Source: Streptomyces caatingaensis (GTDB lineage Bacteria; Actinomycetota; Actinomycetes; Streptomycetales; Streptomycetaceae). From it: a stretch of DNA of 64,000 nucleotides. Under the pieces are notes generated by a model, which had not been told where the DNA came from, did no database searches, and worked only from the letters and a program-made list of their open reading frames with translations. A program made the position numbers and the translations under genes. The stretch is taken from assembly GCF_001187435.1 (NCBI RefSeq), contig NZ_LFXA01000002.1, positions 1,178,001-1,242,000 of the forward strand. Direction: 5' to 3'. Below, piece by piece: positions 9,799-17,550 of the stretch. Every line of letters starts with the position of its first letter. Position 1 is the first letter of the stretch.

Positions 9799-11214
9799 AT
9801 GAGCGCACCCGTCCCCCTGCTCGTCGTCGGCGACGCGCTGCTCGACCGGGACCTGACCGGCACCGCGGACCGCCTGGCCCCCGACGCCCCCGTCCCCGTC
9901 CTCGACGACTGCGAGGAACGGCTGCGGCCCGGCGGCGCCGCCCTCGCCGCCTACCTGGCCGCCCGCTCCGGCCGGGAGGTGACCCTCGCCGCGCCCCTCG
10001 GCGAGGACCCGGCCAGCCTGCGGGTGCGGGCCCTCCTCGACCCCTGGGTCACGCTCGTCCCCCTGCCGCTCGACGGCCCGCTCGCCGAGAAGACCCGCGT
10101 CCTGGCCGGCGGCCGGCCGGTGGTCCGCCTGGACCGCGGCCGCGGCCGCGCCGCCGGCACCACCCGGCAGGCGCTGCGCGCCCTCGCCGCCGCGCGCGCC
10201 GTCCTGGTCGCCGACTACGCCCGGGGCGCCGCCGACGCCCTGCGCCCCGCCCTCGCCGCCCGCGCCCCCGGCACCGCGCTCGTCTGGGACCCCCACCCGC
10301 GCGGCCGCCACCCCGTGCCCGGCGCCCGGCTGGTCACGCCCACCGGCGGCGAGGCCCGACACCTGGCGGCCGACGCGCGGGACGCGCACGACGCGGGCGA
10401 GGACGAGTCGCTGGCCGCGGTCGCCCGCCGGGCCGAGGTCCTCGTACGCCGCTGGCGGGCCATCGGAGTCGCCGTGACCCTCGGCGGGCGCGGCGCCCTG
10501 CTCTCCGAGGGCGACGGCCCGCTGCTCGTCCCGCCGCCCGTCCGGCACGGCGGGGACGCCTGCGGCGCCGGCGACTGCTTCGCCGCCACCGCCGCCGGGC
10601 TGCTCGGCGACGGCGCCCTGCCCGCCGAGGCCGTCCAGGCGGCCGTGGCCGCGGCCACCCGCTACGTCGGCGAGGGCGGCGCCGGTGCCGTCTCCGGCCG
10701 GCCCGACCCCGCCGCCGTCCCCCCGGACCGCGCCGACGGCGACGCCCTCGCGCTGGCCCGGCGGGTCCGGGCCGCGGGCGGCACCGTCGTGGCCGCCGGC
10801 GGCTGCTTCGACCTGCTGCACGCCGGCCACGTCAGCCTCCTCCAGCAGGCCCGGCGCATCGGCGACTGCCTGGTCGTCTGCCTCAACTCCGACGCCTCCG
10901 TGCGCCGCCGCAAGGGGCCCGGCCGGCCCATCAACCCCGTACAGGACCGCATCCGCGTCCTGCGCGCCCTGCAGTGCGTGGACGCCGTCGCCGTCTTCGA
11001 CGAGGACACCCCCCAGGCCCTCCTGGCCCGGCTGCGCCCGCACGTCTGGGTCAAGGGCGGCGACTACGCCGTCGAGCACCTCCCCGAGGCCGGGCAGCTC
11101 GCCGCCTGGGGCGGCCAGACCGTCCTGCTGCCCTACCTCGACGGCCGCTCCAGCACCCTGCTGGCCAGCCGGGCCGCCGACAGCCCGCCCGCCCCGCCGC
11201 CGGGGACCCGGTGA
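9799..11214 (+). CDS. hldE: Bifunctional heptose 7-phosphate kinase / heptose 1-phosphate nucleotidyltransferase
   Basis: A 471-residue two-domain enzyme. Residues 1 to about 300 are a ribokinase-family kinase with GGAALAAYLA near the start and the anion-hole motif GGDACGAGDCFAAT (GAGD at 256-259). Residues about 325-460 are a cytidylyltransferase-fold domain with GCFDLLHAGHVSLL (HAGH at 341-344) and VKGGDY. This domain order matches E. coli HldE/RfaE, which phosphorylates C1 and then adds AMP. The ATG follows GAGAGGCGG, 20 bases after gmhA. Whether ADP or another nucleotide is attached cannot be read from sequence. Confidence 0.92.
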   Translation: MSAPVPLLVVGDALLDRDLTGTADRLAPDAPVPVLDDCEERLRPGGAALAAYLAARSGREVTLAAPLGEDPASLRVRALLDPWVTLVPLPLDGPLAEKTRVLAGGRPVVRLDRGRGRAAGTTRQALRALAAARAVLVADYARGAADALRPALAARAPGTALVWDPHPRGRHPVPGARLVTPTGGEARHLAADARDAHDAGEDESLAAVARRAEVLVRRWRAIGVAVTLGGRGALLSEGDGPLLVPPPVRHGGDACGAGDCFAATAAGLLGDGALPAEAVQAAVAAATRYVGEGGAGAVSGRPDPAAVPPDRADGDALALARRVRAAGGTVVAAGGCFDLLHAGHVSLLQQARRIGDCLVVCLNSDASVRRRKGPGRPINPVQDRIRVLRALQCVDAVAVFDEDTPQALLARLRPHVWVKGGDYAVEHLPEAGQLAAWGGQTVLLPYLDGRSSTLLASRAADSPPAPPPGTR

Positions 11215-12464
11215 CCGCCCCCGCCGGCCGGCCCCGGCTGCTCGTCCTGCGCGCCCTCGGCCTGGGCGACCTGCTCACCGGCGTGCCGGCGCTGCGCGCC
11301 CTGCGCCGCGCCCACCCGGGGCACGAACTGGTCCTGGCCGCGCCGGGCGGGCTCGCCCCCGCCGTCGCCGCGACCGGCGCCGTCGACACCCTCCTGCCCG
11401 CCTCCGCCCCCGGCCGCGCCGTCCCCCGCGTCCTGCCCTGGCCGGGCCCGCCCCCCGACCTCGCCGTCGACCTGCACGGCAACGGACCGCCCAGCCACCG
11501 CCTGCTCTCCGCCCTGCGCCCCGGCCGGCTGTTCGCCTTCGCCCACCCCGGCACCCCGGAGATCACCGGGCCGCCCTGGCGGGCCGACGAGCACGAGCGC
11601 GAACGCTGGTGCCGGCTGCTGCGCGCCTACGGCCTCCCCGCCGACGCCACCGACCTGGCCCTCGCGCCGCCCGCCGTGCCCTCCCCGGCGCCCGGCGCCG
11701 TCGTCGTCCACCCCGGCGCGGCCTCCGCCGCGCGCCGCTGGCCCGCCGACCGCTACGCGGCCGTCGTCCGCCGCCTGCTGGCCGCCGGGCTCCCCGTCGC
11801 CGTCACCGGCGGACCCGGCGAAGACGCCCTCGTCGCCCGCACCGTCGTCCCCGGCGCCCGCGCCTTCCCCGGCGGCCTCCCCTTCGCCACGCTCTCCGCC
11901 CTGGTCGCCGGCGCCCGCGCGGTCGTCAGCGGCGACACCGGCATCGCCCACCTGGCCGTCGCCCACGGCACCCCCAGCGTCACCCTGTACGGCCCGGTGG
12001 CCCCCGCCCTGTGGGGCCCACCCCCCGGATCCCCCCGCCACCGCCCCCTCTGGCACCCGGGCCCCCCGGGCGACCCCCACGGCCGCTCCCCCGATCCGCT
12101 GCTGCTGCGCATCACGGAGGACGAGGTGGTGGACGCGGTGGGGGGAGTGGTGGCCCTGGGGGCGGGGTGCGGCCCCTCCGGCCCGTCCGTCCCGTCTGGC
12201 CTGTCCGTCCCGTCTGGCCTGTCCGCCCCGTCTGGCCTGTCCGGCGCGTCCGGCCCGTCGCGGTCCCCGGGATCGCCCCGGCCCGCGCCGGAAGCCGTCG
12301 GGCCGGCGGATGCCGCCGCCCGCGGCCGGCCACCGCTCGATGCAGGGGCCCCGGAGGGGCACCCTGGAGGCGGGGCGGGTCCGTCCCCCGGTCCGGGGCC
12401 GTCGGACCCTCGCGACCGGTCCGCGCCGACCGGCCGGGCCCCGAGGAAGGGAGCACCGCCATGA
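11211..12464 (+). CDS. Family 9 glycosyltransferase (heptosyltransferase-like), second copy, with repetitive C-terminal tail
   Basis: A 417-residue protein whose first 325 or so residues are a GT9 enzyme: LLVLRALGLGDLLTGVPALR, VVVHPGAASAARRW and the donor site VVSGDTGIAHLAVAHGTP. The GTG overlaps the hldE stop. After the catalytic domain comes about 90 residues of low-complexity Pro/Ser/Gly sequence encoded partly by an 18-base tandem repeat at 12185-12256. GT9 enzymes normally end where this tail begins, so the tail is either a species-specific extension or the result of an indel that missed the native stop. The last 4 bases overlap the next ATG. Shares the fold of the gene at 5942 but is clearly divergent. 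Confidence 0.88.
   Translation: MTAPAGRPRLLVLRALGLGDLLTGVPALRALRRAHPGHELVLAAPGGLAPAVAATGAVDTLLPASAPGRAVPRVLPWPGPPPDLAVDLHGNGPPSHRLLSALRPGRLFAFAHPGTPEITGPPWRADEHERERWCRLLRAYGLPADATDLALAPPAVPSPAPGAVVVHPGAASAARRWPADRYAAVVRRLLAAGLPVAVTGGPGEDALVARTVVPGARAFPGGLPFATLSALVAGARAVVSGDTGIAHLAVAHGTPSVTLYGPVAPALWGPPPGSPRHRPLWHPGPPGDPHGRSPDPLLLRITEDEVVDAVGGVVALGAGCGPSGPSVPSGLSVPSGLSAPSGLSGASGPSRSPGSPRPAPEAVGPADAAARGRPPLDAGAPEGHPGGGAGPSPGPGPSDPRDRSAPTGRAPRKGAPP
12185..12256 (+). repeat. 18-base tandem repeat, about 4 units, in coding sequence
   Basis: Units start at 12185, 12203, 12221 and 12239. The first two are identical (GTCCGTCCCGTCTGGCCT), the third differs by one base and the fourth is degenerate. 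Being a multiple of 3, the repeat keeps the frame and encodes hexapeptides of the type Ser-Val-Pro-Ser-Gly-Leu in the tail of the GT9 protein. Copy number probably varies between strains. Confidence 0.9.
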
Positions 12465-12688
12465 CCTTCGCCAATCCGGACCCGGATCCCGAGCGCACGC
12501 CCGGCCTGGAGCCGGGCGGAGGAGTCCCCCCGGGCGAGACGCCGCCCGGCGAGGACAGCACCGCCGGCGCGGGCCCCCGCGAGACCTACAACCCCACCCG
12601 CGGCTGGGCCAAGGGCCCGCTGCTCGCCATCGGCGTCCTGGTCGTGGTCTTCGCCCTGACCGTCATCGTGTGGGCCGCGCTGGTCTGA
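12461..12688 (+). CDS. Small membrane protein, DUF6480-like
   Basis: A 75-residue protein. The N-terminal 45 residues are Pro/Gly/Glu-rich (PERTPGLEPGGGVPPGETPP), followed by RETYNPTRGWAKGP and one hydrophobic helix (LLAIGVLVVVFALTVIVW) at the C-terminus, so it is probably a tail-anchored membrane protein with a cytoplasmic N-terminus. I recall such proteins as DUF6480 in Streptomyces; no function is known to me. The ATG follows GAGGAAGGGAG and overlaps the end of the GT9 gene, so it is translated as part of the operon, although small stress-related membrane proteins often also have their own promoter. Confidence 0.8.
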   Translation: MTFANPDPDPERTPGLEPGGGVPPGETPPGEDSTAGAGPRETYNPTRGWAKGPLLAIGVLVVVFALTVIVWAALV

Positions 12689-12729
12689 ACCGCGGGCGGG
12701 GCGGGGCGGTCCCGAGGGCCGCGGCCGCG

Positions 12730-12764
12730 CCTGCCCCGAGCGCAGGGCAGGTACGGCGCGTACC
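12730..12764. terminator. Two adjacent hairpins between convergent genes
   Basis: CCTGCCC at 12730-12736 pairs with GGGCAGG at 12745-12751, and GGTACG at 12750-12755 pairs with CGTACC at 12759-12764. The two hairpins share bases and would be alternatives. They lie in the 238-base gap between the end of the heptose operon and the end of the MFS gene on the other strand. There is no U-tract, as is usual for Streptomyces terminators. Nothing else is recognised in this gap. Confidence 0.45.
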
Positions 12765-12926
12765 CGCAAGTGCCCACGCGGCGCGGTGACGTCGGACCGC
12801 CGACGCGCGAACGGGCCGCTCCCGCGCGCCCGTTCCGGCCGAGGGCGACGTGCGCGGGCCGGCCCGTGCCGACGGACACCGCGTCCCGCGCACCGGGCCC
12901 GCGTCGTCCGCCCCGGCGGCCCCGCC

Positions 12927-14321
12927 TCAGGCCGCCGTCTGGAACGCCGGCTCGGCGGCGGGCGCGGCGGGCGCGGCCGGGGCCGCAACCGCCGCCCGGC
13001 GGCCGGTGGAGCGGCGGCGGGCCAGGGCACCGGCGGCGATCACGGCCACGATCACGACCCCGCCGGCCACGAGCGCGCCGCGCTCGCCCGCCCCCTGCAC
13101 CAGCAGGCCCAGCAGCGGCGGGCCCGCCAGGCTCCAGCCGGTGCTGATGCTGCGCCACACGCCGAGGACCCGGCCGCGCATGCGCGGCGGGGGATCGGTC
13201 TGCAGAACCGTGGCCGTCGCCGTGTCGGCCACCGACTCGGCGATGGCCATGGGCACGACCATGACGAGCAGCATCCCCAGCACCGGGCTCAGCCCGGCGA
13301 CGATCTGGAGCAGCGCCCCGGCCGCCGCCAGCAGGGCCACCAGCCGCACGGTCGGCCTGCGCAGCCGGCCGGCGACGACGGCGCCGACGATCCCGCCGAC
13401 CGCCAGCAGCGCCGAGACCAGGCCGTACGCCCCGGCCCCGCCGTGCAGCGGGCCGGTGACGAGCGTGGCCAGCGTGAGCTGGTAGTTGCGGCCGAGCACG
13501 GCGCTCACCGCGCCGATCACGGCCAGCGCCAGCAGCGCCCGGCGGCCGAAGAAGAACGCCAGGCCGCCCCGGTCGTCCGCCGCCCGCTCCCGCGGTTCCG
13601 CCGCGGCCGCCGCGGCGGCGTCGGGATGCAGGCGCAGGAAGGGGATGACGGCGGTCACGAAGAGGAACGAGAGCCCGTTGACCGCGTACGCCCCGGCGGT
13701 GCCGATGGCCGCGATGCCCACGGCCGCGAGCGCGGTGCCCGCGAGCCGGCCGACGCTGTGCACGACCGACCCCAGGGCGATCGCCGACGGCACGTCCTTC
13801 TCCGGGACGAGGTCGTTGCCCAGCAGCGAGGTGGCCGGGCCGTCCACCGTGGCGATCAGACCGGTGACGGCCGCGAGACCCATCAGCACGGGCACGGTCA
13901 GCATGCCGAGGCCGACCAGCGCGGCGGTGGTGAACGCCACCAGCGCCAGCAGGGCCTGGCTGACCGCGGCCGTCAGCTTCCGGGGCCAGCGGTCCACGAC
14001 CGCGCCGCCGAGCAGCCCGAACAGGAGCCCCGGCGCTGCCTGCACGGACAGCGACAGACCGGTCGCGGCGGCCGAGCCGGTGAGCTGGAGCACCAGCAGG
14101 TTCTGCACGGTCAGCTGCATCCAGGTGCCCAGGTTCGACACCAGGTTCGCGGCGGACCACCAGCGCATGCTGCGGCTGCGCAGACAGCGCCACGGCGACC
14201 GGTCGCCGGTCGCGGCGCGGCGGCCGAGGAGCGCCCGCACGGGGCGCACCGCGGCGACGGAGGCGGCGGAAGGGGTGGTGGAGGGGGAGGACGGGCGGGG
14301 CGGGCGGAAGGAGAGGCGCAA
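12927..14321 (-). CDS. MFS transporter (drug/siderophore exporter type)
   Basis: A 464-residue (or 413-residue) integral membrane protein with about 12 hydrophobic helices. The core starts at LVSNLGTWMQLTVQNLLVL, and the loop GGAVVDRWPRK is the MFS motif between helices 2 and 3. The pattern fits the EntS-like/MFS_3 group of exporters. Two starts are possible: 14321, or the internal ATG at 14168, which places MRWWSAANLVSNLG at the N-terminus as in relatives. The upstream 50 residues are basic and Pro/Ser-rich and may not be translated. The C-terminal tail is Ala/Pro-rich. An 18-base element shared with the catalase promoter region lies 170 bases upstream of 14321. Substrate unknown. Confidence 0.85.
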   Translation of the reverse strand: MRLSFRPPRPSSPSTTPSAASVAAVRPVRALLGRRAATGDRSPWRCLRSRSMRWWSAANLVSNLGTWMQLTVQNLLVLQLTGSAAATGLSLSVQAAPGLLFGLLGGAVVDRWPRKLTAAVSQALLALVAFTTAALVGLGMLTVPVLMGLAAVTGLIATVDGPATSLLGNDLVPEKDVPSAIALGSVVHSVGRLAGTALAAVGIAAIGTAGAYAVNGLSFLFVTAVIPFLRLHPDAAAAAAAEPRERAADDRGGLAFFFGRRALLALAVIGAVSAVLGRNYQLTLATLVTGPLHGGAGAYGLVSALLAVGGIVGAVVAGRLRRPTVRLVALLAAAGALLQIVAGLSPVLGMLLVMVVPMAIAESVADTATATVLQTDPPPRMRGRVLGVWRSISTGWSLAGPPLLGLLVQGAGERGALVAGGVVIVAVIAAGALARRRSTGRRAAVAAPAAPAAPAAEPAFQTAA

Positions 14322-14624
14322 GGGTCCGGTCCGGGGGTCGGGGAGGGCGGGCCGGCACGGTTCGCGCCCCTGTCCGGGCGGCGAGAGCCCCGCGGGGCGA
14401 GGAGCCCGGGGGCGAAGGCCGGGAGAACGCCGGGGGCCGCGCGCGGCACCTCGGCGTCCCCGACATCGTCACAACCGCTTCCCCGGCGGCGGAAGCGCTC
14501 CGCCTGTGGGGTCGGTCACCCTCGCCGAACTCCCTGCTCAGGCAGGCGTGTCGGAGCTCACAGCAGCGCGCGGCGCGCCCGTACGCGCCCCTGCTCCCCG
14601 GCTGCCGCCCGACCGCCCGGCCGG
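14322..14624. other. Intergenic region between MFS start and DUF1360 stop
   Basis: About 300 bases upstream of the minus-strand MFS gene. It contains the shared 18-base element (14491-14508) and a small hairpin CCTGC-TCAG-GCAGG near 14533-14546 that could terminate the DUF1360 transcript. I see no coding sequence. The bases nearest 14321 could be coding only if the MFS start were even further upstream, which has no support. Confidence 0.5.
14491..14508. promoter_or_regulatory. 18-base element shared with 1469-1486
   Basis: GGAAGCGCTCCGCCTGTG matches the element upstream of the catalase gene at 17 of 18 positions, in the same orientation relative to its gene and at a similar distance (170 versus 160 bases). 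The single difference breaks the inner palindrome seen in the catalase copy. Confidence 0.4.
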
Positions 14625-15155
14625 TTACTCGCCGACCGCCTGCTGCATCCGCACCCGCTGGAACTGCAGGAGGTCCGCCGCCGACAGCGCCGTGAGGGCC
14701 GCCGTCGCCAGCCGGGTGGGGCGCGGGGCGAGGACCCAGCCGGCCGCGATACCGGTGACGATCCACAGGCCCGTGCAGAACGGGCAGGTCAGGAGCTCCC
14801 CGACGACCTTGCGGGCGCCGCGGCCGCGGACCTCCTCGTCGAGCTCGGCGGGGCCGGTCGTACCCCGCAGGCGGGTGAACGGGACGCGCAGCGGGCTGGT
14901 CACCGGGTCCTTGGCGACCAGGCGCGCGAGCCGGTGGGTCGCCCCGGCGGCCAGCACCACGTCCCACGGTCCGGGGTCCGGCAGCGGCCGGCGGGTCAGC
15001 CGGGCGAGGCCGGCGAGGGCGCCGATGGCGGCGGCGTAGACGCCCATCGCCCCGGCGTAGGCGCCGACGGGATGGTCCCCGCCCCCGGTGTACGCCTCGG
15101 TCTCCTCCTCGGCGGCCTGCCGCAGGTGGTCGTCGGGTCGGTCGGGGCCTGGCAT
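14625..15155 (-). CDS. DUF1360-type membrane protein
   Basis: A 176-residue protein with about three hydrophobic segments (VGAYAGAMGVYAAAIGALAG, VVLAAGATHRLARL and LWIVTGIAAGWVL) and the conserved LLTCPFCTGLW motif, in which two cysteines flank Pro-Phe. This is the hallmark of DUF1360, a family also found in Bacillus spore-coat loci. The start ATG at 15155 is chosen over an upstream ATG because it follows ACAGGAGGCACC. The N-terminal 40 residues are acidic and probably cytoplasmic. Function unknown. Confidence 0.85.
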   Translation of the reverse strand: MPGPDRPDDHLRQAAEEETEAYTGGGDHPVGAYAGAMGVYAAAIGALAGLARLTRRPLPDPGPWDVVLAAGATHRLARLVAKDPVTSPLRVPFTRLRGTTGPAELDEEVRGRGARKVVGELLTCPFCTGLWIVTGIAAGWVLAPRPTRLATAALTALSAADLLQFQRVRMQQAVGE

Positions 15156-15377
15156 GGTGCCTCCTGTCCACGGACGCGGATTCGCCGGCAGCGCGCGGAG
15201 GGCGCTGGAAGACCGCCTGCCCCCACCGTCGCACGGCATGCCCGGCCCCGCAGGCGGCGGCGGACGGGCTCACCGGCACGCGCACCGGTTCACCAGCACG
15301 CGACAGAGCGGTCCCGGCGCGCGACACTGGAGGCACGAGCCGTGAACCCCGCATGCCGCCGTGGGGAGGTGATGGGC

Positions 15378-15533
15378 ATGGTGCCCCTGCTCGTGGTCCT
15401 GATTCTGGCGATCATCCTGTTCGGTTTCGGGTTCGCCGTGAAGGTGCTCTGGTGGGTCGCGCTGGCCGTTCTGGTCATCTGGCTGCTCGGCTTCCTGGTG
15501 CGGTCCGGAGGAGGCCGCTGGTACCGCTGGTAG
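15378..15533 (+). CDS. Small hydrophobic membrane protein
   Basis: About 51 residues, almost entirely two hydrophobic helices: MVPLLVVLILAIILFGFGF and VLWWVALAVLVIWLLGFLV, with a short basic end GGGRWYRW. Starts at 15372 and 15378 are in frame; 15378 is preferred because GGGGAGG lies 9 bases upstream of it but only 3 upstream of the other. Similar tiny hydrophobic proteins are widespread in Streptomyces and often belong to stress regulons, but no function is known. Confidence 0.75.
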   Translation: MVPLLVVLILAIILFGFGFAVKVLWWVALAVLVIWLLGFLVRSGGGRWYRW

Positions 15534-15551
15534 CCCGGTGCTCCCGGCGGG

Positions 15552-16232
15552 TCACGCACGCTCCCGGCGGGCGAACGGGCTGTCGTCGAGCCCGGCGAGC
15601 AGGGCGGCCGGGTCCCGGTAGACGGCCAGGGCGCCCGCCTGCTCCAGCTCGGCGCGCCCGATGCCGCCGGACAGCAGGGCGACGCACGCCACGCCCGCCC
15701 TGCCCGCGGCCTCGACGTCCCACACGGTGTCCCCGACGAACAGGGCCCGCTCCGGCCCCGTCCCCGCCTGTTCCAGCGCCCGCTCCACCGGCTCCGGGGC
15801 GGGCTTGCTCAGGTCGACGTCGTCCGCGCTCGTGGCGGCGGCGATCGCGTCGTCCGCGCCGATCGCCCGCCGCAGCGCGGCCAGTTCGCCGCCCTGGGCG
15901 GACGTCGCCAGCACCACCGTCCAGCCGCGCCCGGCCAGCGCCCGCAGCAGCTCGGGCGCGCCGTTCAGCACGGGCAGCCGGTCGGACCAGGTGGCGTAGA
16001 CGGCCTTGTGGGTCTCGCTCAGCTCCTCGTCGCCGCCGCGGTCGCGGTCCTCGCCGAGCAGCCGGTCCAGCAGCCGGTCCGACCCCATGCCGATCGTGTG
16101 GTGGACGTCGGTCATGGCGACGCGGTGCCCGGCCCGGTGGAACGCCTCCCACCAGGCCACCGCGTGCAGGTAGTTGGTGTCGACGAGAGTGCCGTCCACG
16201 TCGAACAGGGCGGCGCGCCCGGGGGTGTTCAC
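15552..16232 (-). CDS. HAD-superfamily sugar-phosphate phosphatase-like protein
   Basis: A 226-residue HAD hydrolase with a helical cap (subfamily IA). Motif I ALFDVDGTLVDTNYLH, motif II VVLATSAQG, motif III lysine in DLSKPAPEP and motif IV LFVGDTVWDVEAAGRAG are all intact. Relatives act on small phosphorylated sugars such as phosphoglycolate or beta-phosphoglucose. The GTG start overlaps the stop of the Zn-dehydrogenase gene (GTGA), so the two are translationally coupled and probably serve one pathway. Substrate unknown. Confidence 0.9.
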   Translation of the reverse strand: MNTPGRAALFDVDGTLVDTNYLHAVAWWEAFHRAGHRVAMTDVHHTIGMGSDRLLDRLLGEDRDRGGDEELSETHKAVYATWSDRLPVLNGAPELLRALAGRGWTVVLATSAQGGELAALRRAIGADDAIAAATSADDVDLSKPAPEPVERALEQAGTGPERALFVGDTVWDVEAAGRAGVACVALLSGGIGRAELEQAGALAVYRDPAALLAGLDDSPFARRERA

Positions 16233-17419
16233 ATCGCCGCCCACGGCAGCAGCAGCGTCTTGACCATGCCGTCCTCCTTGCCCTGGAACCTCCGGTACGC
16301 CTCCGGGCCCTGCTCCAGGGGCAGCGTGTGGGTGGCGAACCCCTCGACGCCGAGCGGGTCGTCGTCCGTCAGCAGCGGCAGGATGTCGTCCACCCAGCGG
16401 CGGACGTTGGCCTGGCCCATGCGCAGCTGGATCTGCTTGTCGAAGAGGGTCATCAGCGGCATCGGGTCGGCCATGCCGCCGTAGACGCCCGCCAGGGAGA
16501 CGGTCCCGCCGCGCCGTACCGCCTCGATCGCGGTGTGGAGCGCGGCAAGGCGGTCCACACCGACGCGTTCCATCAGCTTCTCCGCCCAGGGGCCGGGCAG
16601 CAGCCCGACGAACTGCTGGGCGGCCTTCCAGCCCGGCGCGCCGTGCGCCTCCATGCCGACCGCGTCGATGACGGCGTCCGTGCCGCGGCCCTCGGTCAGG
16701 TCGCGGACCGCGGCGACGACGTCGCCGGCCCGCAGGTCGACGGTCGTCACCCCGCGGGCGGCGGCCCGGGCCAGCCGCTCGGGGACGAGGTCCACGCCGA
16801 CGACCAGGCCCGCGCCCCGGTGCAGGGCGATCCGGGCGGCCATGTCGCCGATCGGCCCCAAGCCGAGGACGGTGACGCTGCCGCCGGGCGGGACGGCGGC
16901 GTACTCCACGGCCTGCCAGGCGGTCGGCAGGACGTCGGAGAGGTAGACGTACCGCTGGTCCGGCGGGCCGTGCGGCACGCGGACCGGCATGGTGTCGCCG
17001 AACGGTACCCGCAGGAACTCCGCCTGCGCGCCCGGCACCTGGCCGTACAGCTTGCTGTAGCCGAACAGGGCGGCGCCCTTGCCGCGCCCGCGCACCTGCG
17101 TCGTCTCGCACTGCGACTGCAGCCCGCGGCCGCACATGAAGCACGTCCCGCAGGCGACGTTGAACGGCACGACCACCCGGTCGCCGGGCTTCAGCGCGGT
17201 GACCTCCGGCCCGGTCTCCTCGACGATGCCGATCGGCTCGTGGCCGAGGACGTCGCCCGGTTCGAGGAAGGGGCCGAGGAGTTCGTAGAGGTGGAGGTCG
17301 GATCCGCAGATGCCGGTGGAGGTCACGCGGACGATCACGTCCGTGTCCTCCTCGATGCGGGGATCGGGGACGGCCTCCACGCGGACGTCCCGCTTCCCGT
17401 GCCACGTCAGGGCCCGCAT
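16229..17419 (-). CDS. Zinc-dependent alcohol dehydrogenase (MDR family, formaldehyde-dehydrogenase-like)
   Basis: A 396-residue medium-chain dehydrogenase. Catalytic zinc ligands are in STGICGSDLHLYE (Cys about 38) and VLGHEPIGIVEE (His-Glu); the structural zinc cysteines are in ACGTCFMCGRGLQSQC. The cofactor site is VTVLGLGPIGDMAARIAL. The 20-30 residue insertion and length resemble glutathione-independent formaldehyde dehydrogenases and large threonine-dehydrogenase-like enzymes. The ATG follows GGGAGGGAGC. Coupled to the HAD gene downstream. It is separated from the enolase-family gene by 131 bases containing a strong hairpin, so it probably has its own promoter. Confidence 0.92.
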   Translation of the reverse strand: MRALTWHGKRDVRVEAVPDPRIEEDTDVIVRVTSTGICGSDLHLYELLGPFLEPGDVLGHEPIGIVEETGPEVTALKPGDRVVVPFNVACGTCFMCGRGLQSQCETTQVRGRGKGAALFGYSKLYGQVPGAQAEFLRVPFGDTMPVRVPHGPPDQRYVYLSDVLPTAWQAVEYAAVPPGGSVTVLGLGPIGDMAARIALHRGAGLVVGVDLVPERLARAAARGVTTVDLRAGDVVAAVRDLTEGRGTDAVIDAVGMEAHGAPGWKAAQQFVGLLPGPWAEKLMERVGVDRLAALHTAIEAVRRGGTVSLAGVYGGMADPMPLMTLFDKQIQLRMGQANVRRWVDDILPLLTDDDPLGVEGFATHTLPLEQGPEAYRRFQGKEDGMVKTLLLPWAAM

Positions 17420-17468
17420 GACAGCTCCCTCCCGTCCCGGGTGCGCGTCCCCGTCCCGGGTTCCCCAC

Positions 17469-17492
17469 GGCGCCCCGCCCAAACGGGGCGCC
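17469..17492 (-). terminator. Perfect 9-bp GC hairpin
   Basis: GGCGCCCCG (17469-17477) and CGGGGCGCC (17484-17492) form a perfect 9-bp stem with a 6-base loop. It lies downstream of the stop of the enolase-superfamily gene and upstream of the dehydrogenase gene on the same strand. There is no U-tract. It probably ends or attenuates the upstream transcript. Confidence 0.6.
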
Positions 17493-17550
17493 GGGCCCCC
17501 GCGCCGCTCCGGCGTCCGCCGGCTCGCGTGACGCGGCCTCCGCCGGCGGC

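Noticed and set aside
12185..12256. Tandem repeats read as a possible CRISPR array
   Set aside because: Units are only 18 bases with no spacers and lie inside a coding frame; no cas genes are near.
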